64,000 bases of DNA from Catenuloplanes niger (GCF_031458255.1 NZ_JAVDYC010000001.1:9100501-9164500), one strand, 5' to 3'. Positions 43,839-53,509 are shown, numbered from the stretch's first letter. Notes: generated by a model from the letters alone, not told the origin. Numbers and translations are program-made.

Positions 43839-44932
43839 TCAGTCGAGCCAGGCGTTGCCGGGCAGGTCGCTGAGCTGGTTGATGTCCAGGGTCGGCGTGA
43901 TCGACGAGGCCGGTGCGAGACCGAAGTGCTCGACCGCCTTGCGCACCCATTCCGCCGAGTCGATGTTCAGCGGGCCGGAGACCCACAGCGCGTACGGCAG
44001 GTTGACGAACCGTTCCTCCTTGACGGCCGTCAGGTTCCGCGACGCCGGGTTGGCCTTCAGCACGTCCACCTTCTGCTGGTAGGTCTGACCGGAGTAGTCG
44101 ACGAAGAAGATGATGTCCGGGTCGGCCGCGGCGAGCCGCTCCCAGCCGACCTCCGTCCAGGTGTCCGAGACGTCGGCGGTCGCGTTCGTGACGCCCGCCG
44201 CGTCGAAGACGGCCTGCGGGCCGCCGTACGAGCCGGAGGTGAAGATCGCGTCGGTGCCCGAGTCGAAGAGGAACGCGGTCGGTGCCTCGCCGTTCCGGGG
44301 CGCGGCCGCCAGCGCCGCGCGACGCTGCTCGATGTCGGCGACGACGGCGTCCGCGGTCGGCCGGTGACCGGTCAGCTCACCGATGTTGCGCAGGTCGGTG
44401 GTGAGCGCGGTCCACGCGTCCATCGTGCCGCGCGCGCCGTCGTCCTGCTTACAGGTCTCGCTGAGCAGGTACGTCTTGATGCCGTGCGCCGTCAGATCCT
44501 CCGGCATCAGGTTGCGCGACTCGCTGAACCCGTAGCCGTACCCGGCGAACATCATCTCCGGGTCGGCGGCCAGGACGTTCTCCAGCGTGGGGTACTGGTC
44601 ACCGACCACGGTCAGCTCGTTCACCCGCGCGTCGGGATAGGCCAGGGTGAGCACGTCCCGGTCGCGGTCCAGCCCGGTGACCGCGATCAGCTGGTCACGC
44701 GCACCGGCGGCCAGCGCGATCGAGATGATGCCGCCGTCGTAGGCGTAGAGCCGGTTCACCGGACCGTCCACGCTCACGTCCTGCCCGCAGTTCTGCACGG
44801 TGATCGCACCACCGCCGGTACCACCGGCACCGGCGGCGCCGGCGGAGGAGCCGGAGCCGCACGCGGACAGGCTCAGCACGAGGGCGGCGCCGGCCGCGAT
44901 CGCGGTGCGGGTGCGGCCGGACGAAACGGGAC

Positions 44933-44936
<4 letters not shown>
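43839..44936 (-). CDS. btuF: ABC transporter substrate-binding lipoprotein, cobalamin/siderophore type
   Basis: A 365-residue lipoprotein with lipobox LSLSAC near residue 26. The body has the fold of BtuF/FhuD-type binding proteins: NRLYAYDGGIISIALAAGA, PTLENVLAADPEMMFAGYGYG and WERLAAADPDIIFFVDYSG. It is the last gene of an operon permease - ATPase - binding protein on the minus strand and its ATG overlaps the ATPase stop. Because the operon is headed by a cobalamin riboswitch, the ligand is most likely vitamin B12 or a corrinoid precursor rather than iron-siderophore. Confidence 0.85.
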
Positions 44937-45759
<823 letters not shown>

Positions 45760-45763
<4 letters not shown>

Positions 45764-46803
45764 CGGTCGCCACCGAACCGGTACTGGGAGCGGCCCATCA
45801 GGAGCAGGAACAGCGGGGCGCCGAGCACACCGGTCACCACGCCCAGCGGGATCTCCTGCGGCCGCACCGCCACCCGGGCGAGCACGTCCACCCACACCAG
45901 GAACACCGCGCCCGTCACCGCCGCGACCGGGAGGACGACGCGGTGCCGGGCGCCGACGACCAGCCGGGCCGCGTGCGGCACGATCAGCCCGACGAATCCG
46001 ACGCCTCCGCTCACCGCCACCAGCACGCCGACCAGCACGGACAGGCCGACGAACAGCGTCGTGCGCAGGCCGGCCACGCCGACCCCGAGTGCCGCAGCGG
46101 TCTCCGGCCCGGCGGCGAGCGCGTCCAGCCAGCGGTGGATCGCCAGCATCCCGGCCGCGAGCACGACGACGAGCAGCGCGGGGATCCACAACTTCTCCCA
46201 GGTGGCGCCGCCGACGCTGCCCAGCATCCAGAACATCACCGAGTTCGCCGCACGCGCGTCGTCGCTGAGGAAGACCAGCAGCGACGCGATCGCCGACAAC
46301 CCGGAGGAGAGCACCACGCCGGACAGCACCAGCCGCAACGGGGTCAGGCCACCCTGCGCCGTGGCGATCAGCCAGATCAGCACCGCGGAACCGACCGCGC
46401 CCAGCAGCGCGCCGGCCGAGACGGCGTAGATGCCGAAGCCGGCGAGCGCGCCGGTGGTGATGGCGGCCGTCGCGCCGACCGAGGCGCCGGAGCTGATGCC
46501 GAGCAGGTACGGGTCGGCCAGCGAGTTGCGGACCAGGGTCTGCATCCCGGCACCGGCGACGGCCAGGCCCGCGCCCACGACCACCGCCATGAGCGCCCGG
46601 GGCAGCCGCAGTTCCCAGACGATGACGTCCCAGCGGCCGGGGGCGGCACCGGTGAGCCGGTCGGTGACGGCCGCGACCACGTCGGCCGGCGGGATGCGTT
46701 CGGAGCCGAAACCGAGCGAGCCGATCACGCTGAGCACCGTAGCGACGACCAGCACGATCATGAGCGGCCAGAACGGCAGCCGGCGGGGTGGTCTCAGGTC
46801 CAC
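45760..46803 (-). CDS. btuC: ABC transporter permease, FecCD family, cobalamin import
   Basis: A 347-residue permease with about ten helices. Family motifs include LPRALMAVVVGAGLAVAGAG with QTLVRNSLADPYLLGISSGAS, and GGVGFVGLIVPHAARLVVG near the C terminus with the coupling-helix region before it. It is the first gene of the operon. The GTG at 46803 lies 11 nt after a hairpin that contains the likely Shine-Dalgarno sequence, downstream of a cobalamin riboswitch, so translation is probably shut off when B12 is plentiful. Confidence 0.92.
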
Positions 46804-46814
46804 AGCGAGGGGGC

Positions 46815-46845
46815 CTCTCGGGTCTGGAGACCCTGATCGCGAGAG
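46815..46845 (-). promoter_or_regulatory. Riboswitch expression-platform hairpin hiding the Shine-Dalgarno
   Basis: On the minus strand CTCTCG pairs with CGAGAG and inside it GGGTCT pairs with AGACCC. The 3' arm contributes GAGAGG, the only good ribosome-binding site before the GTG at 46803. This fits translational control. Confidence 0.6.
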
Positions 46846-46857
46846 TCCAATCGACAG

Positions 46858-47036
46858 CGGTGAGCCGACAGGTCTTCGGACTCGGGGTCAGCCGGCGGCA
46901 CGGCCTTCCCAGGAAGAAGCTCCCCAGTGGCGTTGTCGTGCCGCCGTCGCCCTTACCGCTGCGCGCCAGTCCCGGATTCGCACCGGAGTTCCCTGGCATC
47001 CGTCGGGATGCGGTCGACTCGCGCCGGACACTAGCA
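46858..47036 (-). ncRNA. Cobalamin riboswitch
   Basis: Read on the minus strand, the conserved elements occur in order: GCCAGGGAACTCCGGTGCGA then ATCCGGGACTG, CGCGCAGCGGTAAG, CGCCACTGGG, TGGGAAGGC, and the B12 box-like AGTCCGAAGACCTGTCGGC. These match the cobalamin aptamer core and its kissing-loop receptor. It lies 55 nt upstream of the permease start of a three-gene FecCD-type importer and identifies that importer as corrinoid-responsive. Confidence 0.92.
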
Positions 47037-47088
47037 CACGCGGTCCGCCGGCCGGTTCCGGCGACCGGCGGACCGCGACGCCCGTCAC

Positions 47089-47200
47089 CCGCGACGGCTG
47101 TTCAGCCGCGACGGCTGTTCACCCGCGACGGCTGTTCAGCCGCGACGGCTGTTCACCCGCGACGGCTGTTCAGCCGCGACGGCTGTTCAGCCGCGACGCA
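47089..47200. repeat. 17-bp tandem repeat array
   Basis: Six complete and one partial copy of CCGCGACGGCTGTTCA(G/C), at exact 17-bp steps from 47089. The last base mostly alternates G/C between copies. Where it is G, CAGCCG-CGA-CGGCTG forms a perfect 6-bp hairpin across the unit junction. The array sits between the rpmE2 stop and the 5' end of the riboswitch. Confidence 0.9.
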
Positions 47201-47216
47201 CGTCGCCGGGACTGTG

Positions 47217-47471
47217 TCACCGGGGTGTCGTCAGCCCGTACTTGGCGCGGAACTTCTCCACCCGGCCCGCGGTGTCGAGCAGGCGCTGGCGGCCGGTCCA
47301 GAACGGGTGGCTGGCGGCGGAGATCTCGACGTCGAGCACCGGGTAGGTGTTGCCGTCCTCCCATTCGACGGTGCGGTCGCTGGTGGCGGTCGACCGGGTG
47401 AGGAAGGAGAAGCCGGCGCTGCGGTCGCGGTAGACGACGTAGTGGTAGGACGGGTGGATTCCGGACTTCAT
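47217..47471 (-). CDS. rpmE2: 50S ribosomal protein L31 type B (zinc-independent)
   Basis: An 84-residue L31 with [16 protein letters not shown], the [10 protein letters not shown] loop, [18 protein letters not shown] and [10 protein letters not shown]. It lacks the CxxC pair of the zinc-binding L31 form, so it is the C-minus version made under zinc starvation to replace the zinc form. It lies 25 bp downstream of a CobW-type gene with a candidate Zur box, the usual context for this paralogue in actinomycetes. ATG at 47471 follows AAAGGAA. Confidence 0.95.
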   Translation of the reverse strand: MKSGIHPSYHYVVYRDRSAGFSFLTRSTATSDRTVEWEDGNTYPVLDVEISAASHPFWTGRQRLLDTAGRVEKFRAKYGLTTPR

Positions 47472-47496
47472 GCGGTGGTTCCTTTCGTGGGTACGC

Positions 47497-48756
47497 CTAC
47501 GTGAGCGAGGCGGGGGTGAGCGCCGGCAGCGGGAAGCAGCCGGCGAACGGGTCGTCCCAGCCGCGCCAGCCGTCCGCGCCCTCGGCCAGTTCCGGGTCGG
47601 TGAGCAGGCAGGCGGTCAGGTCGCGGTGCAGGTCGGCGGCGTCGGTGTCGATCCCGACGAAGGCCAGCCGGGTGTGCCGGTCGCCGTAGTACGGGTCCCA
47701 GTCCAGGTCGGCGGCGAGCCGGCGCCGGTCGCCGGCGTGCGCCAGGTGGGCCGGGGGCAGCGCGTCGAGCCAGTGGCCGAGCGCGTGGAGCGACACCGCG
47801 CAGCCGGCCGACTCCCAGGCCAGCACCGTGTCCGGCTGACTGGCGATCCAGCAGACGCCGCGGGCCCGTACCGTCTCGCGGGTCACGGTTTCCAGCAGCG
47901 CGTGCAGGCGCGCGGGATGGAACGGCCGGCGCGCCCGGAACAGCAGCGACACCACGCCGCAGTCCGGCATCGGCTCGTCCACGCCGACCGGGTATCCCTC
48001 CAGGCTGCGGATCAGCGGGTCCGGGATGCCGGGCTCATGCCGCGCCGTTGACGTTGACGTTGACGTTGACGGGAACGTGGCCGGGCCGGCGGGTACGTGC
48101 AGGTGTGTCGCCCAGGGCACCAGCCGGTGCAGCAGGATCTGCAGCCGGGCCGTCTCGAGCCCGCCGCCGGGCGCCTCCCCGTGCAGGACGACCGTGTCCG
48201 CGTACTCGAGCTGATGGCAGACCACCTCGGCGACGGACCGCCGGTCGTCGTCGGCGGCGTGCAGGCCGCGGTCGGTGAGGTCGTCGGTGCCGTCGAGGTC
48301 GTCGAGCAGGTGCGCGGCGTCGGCGACGGTGACGTAGGCGCCGATCCGCAGGTGCCGGTGCGCGGCGTGGTGGTGGGCGTAGGCCTCGGCGAACATCCGC
48401 GGCTCGATCGCCTCGGGCAGCACCAGGACCAGATCACGACCGTCGTGGGTACGGGCGAGCCGCTCCAGCAGCGGCAACAGTTCCTCCCGCAGGGTGCAGA
48501 ACACGCAGCCGTGCACCAGCGTGACCGGCTCGTCCTCCAGGACCGCGGTCGCGGTGGTCACCCGGCGGCGCAGGACCCCGTCCCGGATCCCGGACAGGTC
48601 GTGGCTGACCAGCAGCGCGCCCGCCGCCCCGGCCGGCACCGCGCGCGCGACCGCGAGCGTGGCGTCCGGCCGGAAGCCGCAGACCACGGTGAGCGTGGCC
48701 CGGGCGTGGCGGTGCCGGGTGTCGGCGTGCGCGGTACGGCGCTTCGGGACGGCCAT
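47497..48756 (-). CDS. CobW/COG0523-like protein lacking the GTPase P-loop
   Basis: A 419-residue protein aligned by order of motifs to CobW metallochaperones: N-terminal strand [35 protein letters not shown] and, late, a CobW C-terminal domain with [16 protein letters not shown] and [12 protein letters not shown]. However the Walker A GxxGxGKT is absent ([13 protein letters not shown]), the ETTG switch is replaced by LPEAIEP, and the metal motif CxCC is CVFC. It is therefore probably not a GTPase. A Ser-Thr array near residue 230 is encoded by GTTGAC repeats. Located before rpmE2 and behind a candidate Zur box, it likely belongs to the zinc-starvation response. Confidence 0.82.
   Translation of the reverse strand: MAVPKRRTAHADTRHRHARATLTVVCGFRPDATLAVARAVPAGAAGALLVSHDLSGIRDGVLRRRVTTATAVLEDEPVTLVHGCVFCTLREELLPLLERLARTHDGRDLVLVLPEAIEPRMFAEAYAHHHAAHRHLRIGAYVTVADAAHLLDDLDGTDDLTDRGLHAADDDRRSVAEVVCHQLEYADTVVLHGEAPGGGLETARLQILLHRLVPWATHLHVPAGPATFPSTSTSTSTARHEPGIPDPLIRSLEGYPVGVDEPMPDCGVVSLLFRARRPFHPARLHALLETVTRETVRARGVCWIASQPDTVLAWESAGCAVSLHALGHWLDALPPAHLAHAGDRRRLAADLDWDPYYGDRHTRLAFVGIDTDAADLHRDLTACLLTDPELAEGADGWRGWDDPFAGCFPLPALTPASLT
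48046..48071. repeat. 6-bp microsatellite in the CobW-like gene
   Basis: About four copies of GTTGAC encode alternating Ser-Thr on the minus strand. Copy-number change would remain in frame. Confidence 0.8.
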
Positions 48757-48783
48757 CGTCGGCTCCTTTCACAGAGCCTAGAC

Positions 48784-48802
48784 GATAACGGTTCCCGTTT
48801 TC
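48784..48802. promoter_or_regulatory. Candidate Zur box
   Basis: GATAACGG-TTC-CCGTTTTC, arms pairing at 7 of 8 positions. On the minus strand it reads GAAAACGGGAACCGTTATC, resembling actinobacterial Zur boxes (GAAAACGNTTTTC-like). It lies 28 bp upstream of the CobW-like start. Assigned mainly from the zinc-responsive gene context. Confidence 0.5.
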
Positions 48803-48969
48803 ATTTGTACAGCCGCCGCGCGGTCCACCGACGCGCCACCGCCGACGCGGGAACGGCGCGGTGGGGCCGTCACCGTCCGCGACCTGGGCCGGCGTATTCG
48901 CGTCGACGATCCGGCCACCGGCCCGGCCGGCACCGGGCCTCACGCGGGCTGAACGCGCAGACCGGGACG

Positions 48970-49305
48970 GATGCGGCATACTGCCAGGACGGCATGCCCG
49001 GCACGTGCGCGAACCCCTGTCGAAGCTGGCCGCGACTCGTATCCGAACGAGCCGGCGACGCGGGTCAGCATGTCGTCGCCGGGTGCGGAGCCGCTCGGCC
49101 GCGAGCACGATCGGCGATCGGCCATGGGCGATCGGCCATCGGGTGAGGTGGGCGATCGACGTCTCACCGGCGCGGGTGCGGAAGCGCGCGGCGAACACCG
49201 TGCGGGACGCGCCGGTGAGCGCGGCCAGCGCCCTCGGGTCCAGGCGCGGGCCGGAACGGCGTGCATCGCCGTGAGCGCGCTGCCCCACCGCGAGTCGGCG
49301 AACAC
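48970..49305 (-). pseudogene. AraC-family regulator remnant with frameshifts
   Basis: Pieces of an AraC C-terminal HTH region appear in order on the minus strand but in alternating frames: SALTAMHAVPARAWT (49281-49239), LAALTGASRTVFAARFR then AGETSIAHLTRW (49243-49140), and LTRVAGSFGYESR (49071-49035). The central part is interrupted by a 14-bp direct repeat containing GCGATCGGCCAT (49114 and 49128) that inserts extra residues. The N-terminal sensor domain is missing and is replaced by a 24-bp tandem array. This is a decayed gene. Confidence 0.65.
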
Positions 49306-49591
49306 GGCTCACCGGACCGTGTCGAACGCGGTTCACCAGGCCCTGCCAACCGCGGCTCACCAGGCTGCGTCGGATGCGGCTCGCCGGGCCGTATCAAATG
49401 CGGCTTCCCAGGCTGTGTCAGATGTGGCTTGCCGGGTCGTGTCGGCTGCGGCTCACCAGGCTGCGTCGGATGCGGCTCGCCGGGCCGCATCGAATGCGGC
49501 TTGCCAGGCTGGGTCGAATGCGGTTCGCCCGGCCGTGTCGGACGTGGCTCAGCTGGTCGTGTCGGACGTGGCTCAGCAGGCCGTGCCGGGT
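49304..49591. repeat. 24-bp degenerate tandem repeat array with higher-order structure
   Basis: Twelve contiguous 24-bp units related to GCGGCTCACCAGGCTGCGTC. Units at 49352 and 49448 are identical over all 24 bases, and the following units at 49376/49472 and 49400/49496 are near matches, so a block of four units (96 bp) has been duplicated. Open frames cross it on both strands (octapeptide repeats such as PGEPHPTQ on minus), but no start signal or gene supports translation. Its left end abuts the AraC remnant and its right end contains the stop of the BioD-like gene. Confidence 0.85.
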
Positions 49592-51210
49592 GGCCGGGTG
49601 GTGGGCGAGGGGCACCGGTTGCCTGCGGGGGACGGGCGGCTGTCGCCAGGTGGGCCGTCGAAGGCGGCGCCGGTGTCCGGCACGCCGGTCCGGTTGCAGA
49701 AGGCCAGGCCGACGACGCTCAGCGACATGATGACGAAGACGGAGACCAGCATCAGCGCGATCCGCCCACCGGTGGCCCGGGTCCGCCGCGGCGCGGCGGT
49801 CCGGACGGTCCGAGGCACGGCCGGGCCGAGCCGCCGGATCGGCGCCGGTGGTGGGACGGCCGCGCGGGAGGCGTGCAGCGTCGGATGCAGCAGCTCACGC
49901 GCGGCCTCGGCGGTCAGCGCGCCGAGGCCGGCCGGGACCCGGCCGGCGGGCGGCGCGGCGAGCGCGACATCGCCCACGGCGACGACGGCCGAGGCCAGCC
50001 TGCGCTCCTCGACGGCGCCGCGCACGGCGGCGAGCCGTTCACCGACGGTGAGCCGTTCGCTGGTGGCGGCCGGTTCGCTGGTGGCGGCCGGTCCATCGGC
50101 GCCGACCGCTTCACTGGCGGCGGAGGGTCCACTGGTGGCGGGCGGGCTATCGGTGCCGGTGACCAGCACGACCGGCGCGCCGAGTGCGGCGGCGAGGTCG
50201 GTGAGGCTCCAGCCGGCCGGTGCGGCCGCCCCGATGACGAACACGACCCCGTGGGTACGGGCGAGTGCGTCGGCCACCCGGACCGCGTCCGTCCGGCGCA
50301 GCGGTCGCCGACCGCCCTCGCGCAGGGTGACCCAGGTGGCCAGGTGCGCGGCCGGACCCGGCGGGGGAGCGCCGGCGGCGCCGATCGCGACGACCGCGAC
50401 CCGGGCGGTGGACGCGGCCGCGAGCGCGGTGACCGCCGGTACCCAGTCCACCGCGGCGGGAACCGGCACGACCATCCACTGTCCACGCTCCGGCCACGGC
50501 GCCGGCGCGGCACCCGGCGGCGTGGCCCGCGGCGGCGTGGCGTCCGTGGCGTCCGTGGCGTCCGTGGCGTCCGTGGCGTCCGTGGCGTCCGTGGTGGCCG
50601 CGGTGTCCGCGGCGGTGGACCGCAGCGTGCCCGCGCCGGCGTGCAGGTGTGCGGCCAGGAAGCCGCGGGCGGTCTCCGTGTCCAGCGGCCGCCAGCCGGC
50701 CGGGATCCGCCCGACCGGTTCGGCCGGCAGCCGCTCCGGCGCCGAACCGATGGTGACCAGCGCCGACGCCAGGCCGCGGGACTCCAGCGCCTCGACGGTC
50801 GTGTAGTTCACGCCGCGTGGGTCGTCGCCGACGACCACCACGGCCGGTGCGCCGAGCGCCGCGGCCAGGTCGGCCGTCGTCCAGCCGACCCGCCCGGCCG
50901 GTGCGGTCAGCCCGGCCGTGCCGACGACCAGCACCAGGTCGTGCGTGCCGGAGAACGCGTCCACCACGCGCAGCGCGTCCGCCAGCCGCAGCGGTTCGGT
51001 CGCGCCGTCGTGCAGCTCACCCCAGCCGGCGACGTGCGCCAGCAGCGGTTCCGGCGGTGGGCCGGTGACGCCCACCGCGATCACCGCGACCCGCGCCGAG
51101 GCGGCCGCGGCCAGCACCGCGGCGGCCAGTGCCCAGTCCGCGGTCGCGGACGTGGGGACAACGATCCAGGTTCCGGTGTCCGGCCATCTCCGTCCCACGA
51201 AGATCACCAT
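49573..51210 (-). CDS. Membrane protein with two degenerate dethiobiotin synthetase-like domains
   Basis: A 545-residue protein. Residues about 10-180 and 245-430 each resemble a BioD/CobB-type P-loop domain: WIVVPTSATADWALAAAVLA and WMVVPVPAAVDWVPAVTALA stand where the GTGTDxGKT loop should be; LVLVVGTAGLTAPAG then TTADLAAALGAPAVVVVG, and VVFVIGAAAP then LTDLAAALGAPVVLVTG, match the later BioD strands; each ends with a pattern like GRIPAGWRPLDTETAR. Both P-loops lack Lys and Gly, so ATP use is unlikely. A DAT tripeptide array links the halves. Near the C terminus is one membrane helix (IALMLVSVFVIMSLSVVGLA) and a Pro-rich external tail. Function unknown. Confidence 0.7.
   Translation of the reverse strand: MVIFVGRRWPDTGTWIVVPTSATADWALAAAVLAAAASARVAVIAVGVTGPPPEPLLAHVAGWGELHDGATEPLRLADALRVVDAFSGTHDLVLVVGTAGLTAPAGRVGWTTADLAAALGAPAVVVVGDDPRGVNYTTVEALESRGLASALVTIGSAPERLPAEPVGRIPAGWRPLDTETARGFLAAHLHAGAGTLRSTAADTAATTDATDATDATDATDATDATPPRATPPGAAPAPWPERGQWMVVPVPAAVDWVPAVTALAAASTARVAVVAIGAAGAPPPGPAAHLATWVTLREGGRRPLRRTDAVRVADALARTHGVVFVIGAAAPAGWSLTDLAAALGAPVVLVTGTDSPPATSGPSAASEAVGADGPAATSEPAATSERLTVGERLAAVRGAVEERRLASAVVAVGDVALAAPPAGRVPAGLGALTAEAARELLHPTLHASRAAVPPPAPIRRLGPAVPRTVRTAAPRRTRATGGRIALMLVSVFVIMSLSVVGLAFCNRTGVPDTGAAFDGPPGDSRPSPAGNRCPSPTTRPPGTAC
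50537..50590. repeat. 9-bp tandem array in the BioD-like gene
   Basis: Six exact copies of GTGGCGTCC, encoding Asp-Ala-Thr repeats on the minus strand between the two BioD-like domains. In-frame unit, as in the kinase linker at 3821. Confidence 0.9.
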
Positions 51211-51294
51211 ACGTGAGCGGCCCGTGCGCGCGGATCCGGCGGCCGCGCCTCCCGCGGCGAGCGATCATCGTCGATGTGTTCTACGGTGGTGGCC

Positions 51295-51552
51295 ATGGCT
51301 TTCCAGACTCTCGCCGTCGCCGCGACCGCCGCCGTGCTCGGGTTCGCCGGTGTTCCGGCCGGCGAACCGCGGACGTTCGTCGGCGAAGGATCCAGCAGTT
51401 TCGGGCTCGCCTACGTGTACGCGCAGGCGGACGCGCTCAGGCAGGCCGGCTGGGCCGGGTACGACGCCGCCGAGTGCGTCGAGACGGACAGCGTCGTCTG
51501 GCCGGGCGGATACACCGCCACGGTCTGGTACGAGTGCGTGCACCCGGACTGA
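51295..51552 (+). CDS. Small secreted protein of unknown function
   Basis: An 85-residue protein with a signal peptide MAFQTLAVAATAAVLGFAGV and a short mature part containing GLAYVYAQADALRQAGWAGY, ECVETDS and WYECVHPD, with two cysteines that could pair. An upstream in-frame ATG at 51274 would add seven residues; the ATG at 51295 is preferred because GGTGGTGG precedes it and it starts the signal peptide. The gene stands alone between the BioD-like gene and the pectate lyase. I do not recognise the family. Confidence 0.65.
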   Translation: MAFQTLAVAATAAVLGFAGVPAGEPRTFVGEGSSSFGLAYVYAQADALRQAGWAGYDAAECVETDSVVWPGGYTATVWYECVHPD

Positions 51553-51672
51553 GCCGCGCCGGCCCGCCGCCGGGGTGTGACGGCCGGACGCGTCGGGCAC
51601 CGAGCGGCCCGGGGGAGTCGCGTCCGTACCCGTGGGGAGGTTTTGCGGATCTTTAGGAATGGGTGAAGCGCC

Positions 51673-51701
51673 TTGCCGGGTGATCCACTCCTTCCTAGGG
51701 T
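51673..51701 (+). promoter_or_regulatory. Predicted promoter of the pectate lyase gene
   Basis: TTGCCG (51673-51678), 17-bp spacer, TAGGGT (51696-51701), a good actinomycete -35/-10 pair, about 70 bp before the ATG at 51777. Confidence 0.55.
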
Positions 51702-51776
51702 CGGGTCGGCGCCGCACGGTGCCGGCTCGAGAAGTCGCGCCCACGACTTCGCATCCGAACGAGAACGAGGCTTCCC

Positions 51777-53360
51777 ATGAAACGCCGAAACGCCCTGCGG
51801 CTCCACGCGGTGCTGGTCACGACCGGGGTGGCGGGCATCGCGGCCGCGGTCCTGACCGGTCTGCCGTCGCCCGACGCGTCCGCCGCGACCGGCGCCGCCA
51901 CCGGCTACGCCGCGCAGAACGGCGGCACGACCGGCGGCGCGGGCGGCACCACCGTCCGGGCCACCACCGGCACCCAGATCCACGCGGCGCTGTGCGGCCG
52001 GGCCGCCGGCGACACCCCGATCGTGATCGAGGTCGAGGGGACGATCAACCACGGCAACACCACCAAGGTGTCCGGTGGTAGCTGCAACACGGCGGCCGAC
52101 CGGATCGAGCTGAAGGAGATCAGCAACGTCACGATCGTCGGGGTCGGCGCCGGTGCGACCTTCGACCAGCTGGGCATCCACATCCGGGACTCCAGCAACA
52201 TCATCCTGCAGAACCTGACCGTGCGGAACGTCAAGAAGTCCGGCTCGCCGCTGTCCAACGGCGGCGACGCGATCAGCATGGAGAGCAGCGTCCGGAACGT
52301 CTGGGCCGATCACCTGACGCTGGAGGCGTCCGGCGGCGAGTCGGAGGGCTACGACGGCCTGTTCGACATGAAGGACGACACCCAGTTCGTCACGCTGTCG
52401 TACAGCACGCTGAGCAACTCCGGCCGCGGCGGCCTGATCGGCTCCAGCGAGACCGACACCGGCAACAGCTTCATCACGTTCCACCACAACCTGTACTCGA
52501 ACATCGACTCCCGGGTGCCGCTGCTGCGCGGCGGCGTGGCGCACATCTACAACAACAGCTACGTCAGCCTCAACGAGTCCGGCATCAACAGCCGGGCCGG
52601 TGCCAAGGCGCTGGTGGAGAACAACCACTTCAAGAACTCCAAGGACGTCCTGGGTACGTTCTACACGTCCGCGACCGGGTACTGGCAGGCCCGCGGCAAC
52701 GTGCTGGACAACGTGACCTGGTCGGCGACGAGCGCGGAGAACCGGCCGGCCGGGCCCGCGATGACGTCGACCACGACGGTGAGCGTGCCGTACACGTACA
52801 CGCTGGACGGCGCGGACTGCGTGCCGTCGATCGTCAGCCGGACGGCGGGCGCGAACAAGGGCCTGAAGGTGTCCACCGGCGGTTGTGCCACCACCGCGCC
52901 GGTCACCTCGGCCCCGGTCCCGGTTCCGTCCGTCACGTCCGCGGCCCCGGTCCCGTCCGGCACCTCCGCTGCTCCGGCGACCTCGGCGCCCGCGCCGGGC
53001 GGCACCAACCTCAGCCTCGGCGCCGGCGCGGACGGTTCCAGCAAGGCGAGCGGCAGCAGCTACGGCAACGTCCGCGACGGCAACACCGCCACCCAGTGGT
53101 CCCCGAACGGCGCCACCGGCAGCGTCTCGGTCAAGTGGGGCGTCGCGACCACCGTCTCCCGCGTCGTGGTCCGGCCGGGCACCATCGGCACGATCGGCGC
53201 CTGGCAGCTGATCAACGGTGACACCGGTGCGGTCCTGAGGTCGGGCACCGGCGCCGGCACGATCACGTTCCCGGCCACCGCGGTCAAGAAGCTCACGTTC
53301 GCCGTCACCGGCGCGACCGGCACGCCGTCCGTGTCCGAACTGGAGACGTACGCGTCCTGA
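51777..53360 (+). CDS. Secreted pectate lyase, PL1 family, with C-terminal discoidin-like domain
   Basis: A 527-residue secreted enzyme. A signal peptide of about 37 residues ends DASA. The PL1 right-handed beta-helix follows with NVTIVGVGAGATF, DAISMESSVRNVWADHLTL, GYDGLFDMKDD (calcium-binding acidic residues) and RVPLLRGGVAHIYNNSYV, where Arg in RxPxxR is the catalytic base region. A Pro/Thr/Ser linker of about 40 residues leads to a C-terminal F5/8-type-C-like module (GSSYGNVRDGNTATQWSPNG, SRVVVRPG) that probably binds polysaccharide. It cleaves homogalacturonan by calcium-dependent beta elimination. Standalone gene with its own promoter. Confidence 0.92.
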   Translation: MKRRNALRLHAVLVTTGVAGIAAAVLTGLPSPDASAATGAATGYAAQNGGTTGGAGGTTVRATTGTQIHAALCGRAAGDTPIVIEVEGTINHGNTTKVSGGSCNTAADRIELKEISNVTIVGVGAGATFDQLGIHIRDSSNIILQNLTVRNVKKSGSPLSNGGDAISMESSVRNVWADHLTLEASGGESEGYDGLFDMKDDTQFVTLSYSTLSNSGRGGLIGSSETDTGNSFITFHHNLYSNIDSRVPLLRGGVAHIYNNSYVSLNESGINSRAGAKALVENNHFKNSKDVLGTFYTSATGYWQARGNVLDNVTWSATSAENRPAGPAMTSTTTVSVPYTYTLDGADCVPSIVSRTAGANKGLKVSTGGCATTAPVTSAPVPVPSVTSAAPVPSGTSAAPATSAPAPGGTNLSLGAGADGSSKASGSSYGNVRDGNTATQWSPNGATGSVSVKWGVATTVSRVVVRPGTIGTIGAWQLINGDTGAVLRSGTGAGTITFPATAVKKLTFAVTGATGTPSVSELETYAS

Positions 53361-53509
53361 CCGGCCCCGGTCCACTGCGGAGGGCGGCCACCCGATAGGG
53401 GGATTCGCCCGCCGCGGTGGACCCACCTGCCGCGCGTCCCGCCCCGATCCGCCGGGGGAATGCCAGACTCGCCCGATATGAGGCTAAACAGGCAGAACGC
53501 GGACATGTG

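Noticed and set aside
47089-47200. Possible CRISPR array
   Set aside because: Units are 17 bp, contiguous, with no unique spacers and no cas genes.
49164-49490. Minus-strand PGEP-repeat protein, collagen-like
   Set aside because: The repeat arises from the 24-bp DNA array, has no ribosome-binding site, and runs into the AraC remnant in a wrong frame.
49304-49591. Possible CRISPR or minisatellite-coded surface protein
   Set aside because: Contiguous degenerate 24-bp units without spacers, and no secretion signal or start for a coding frame.
48971-50806. 611-codon plus-strand open frame crossing the 24-bp array
   Set aside because: It exists because the array is stop-free in that frame. It runs antisense to the BioD-like gene and shows only octapeptide repeats and low-complexity sequence.
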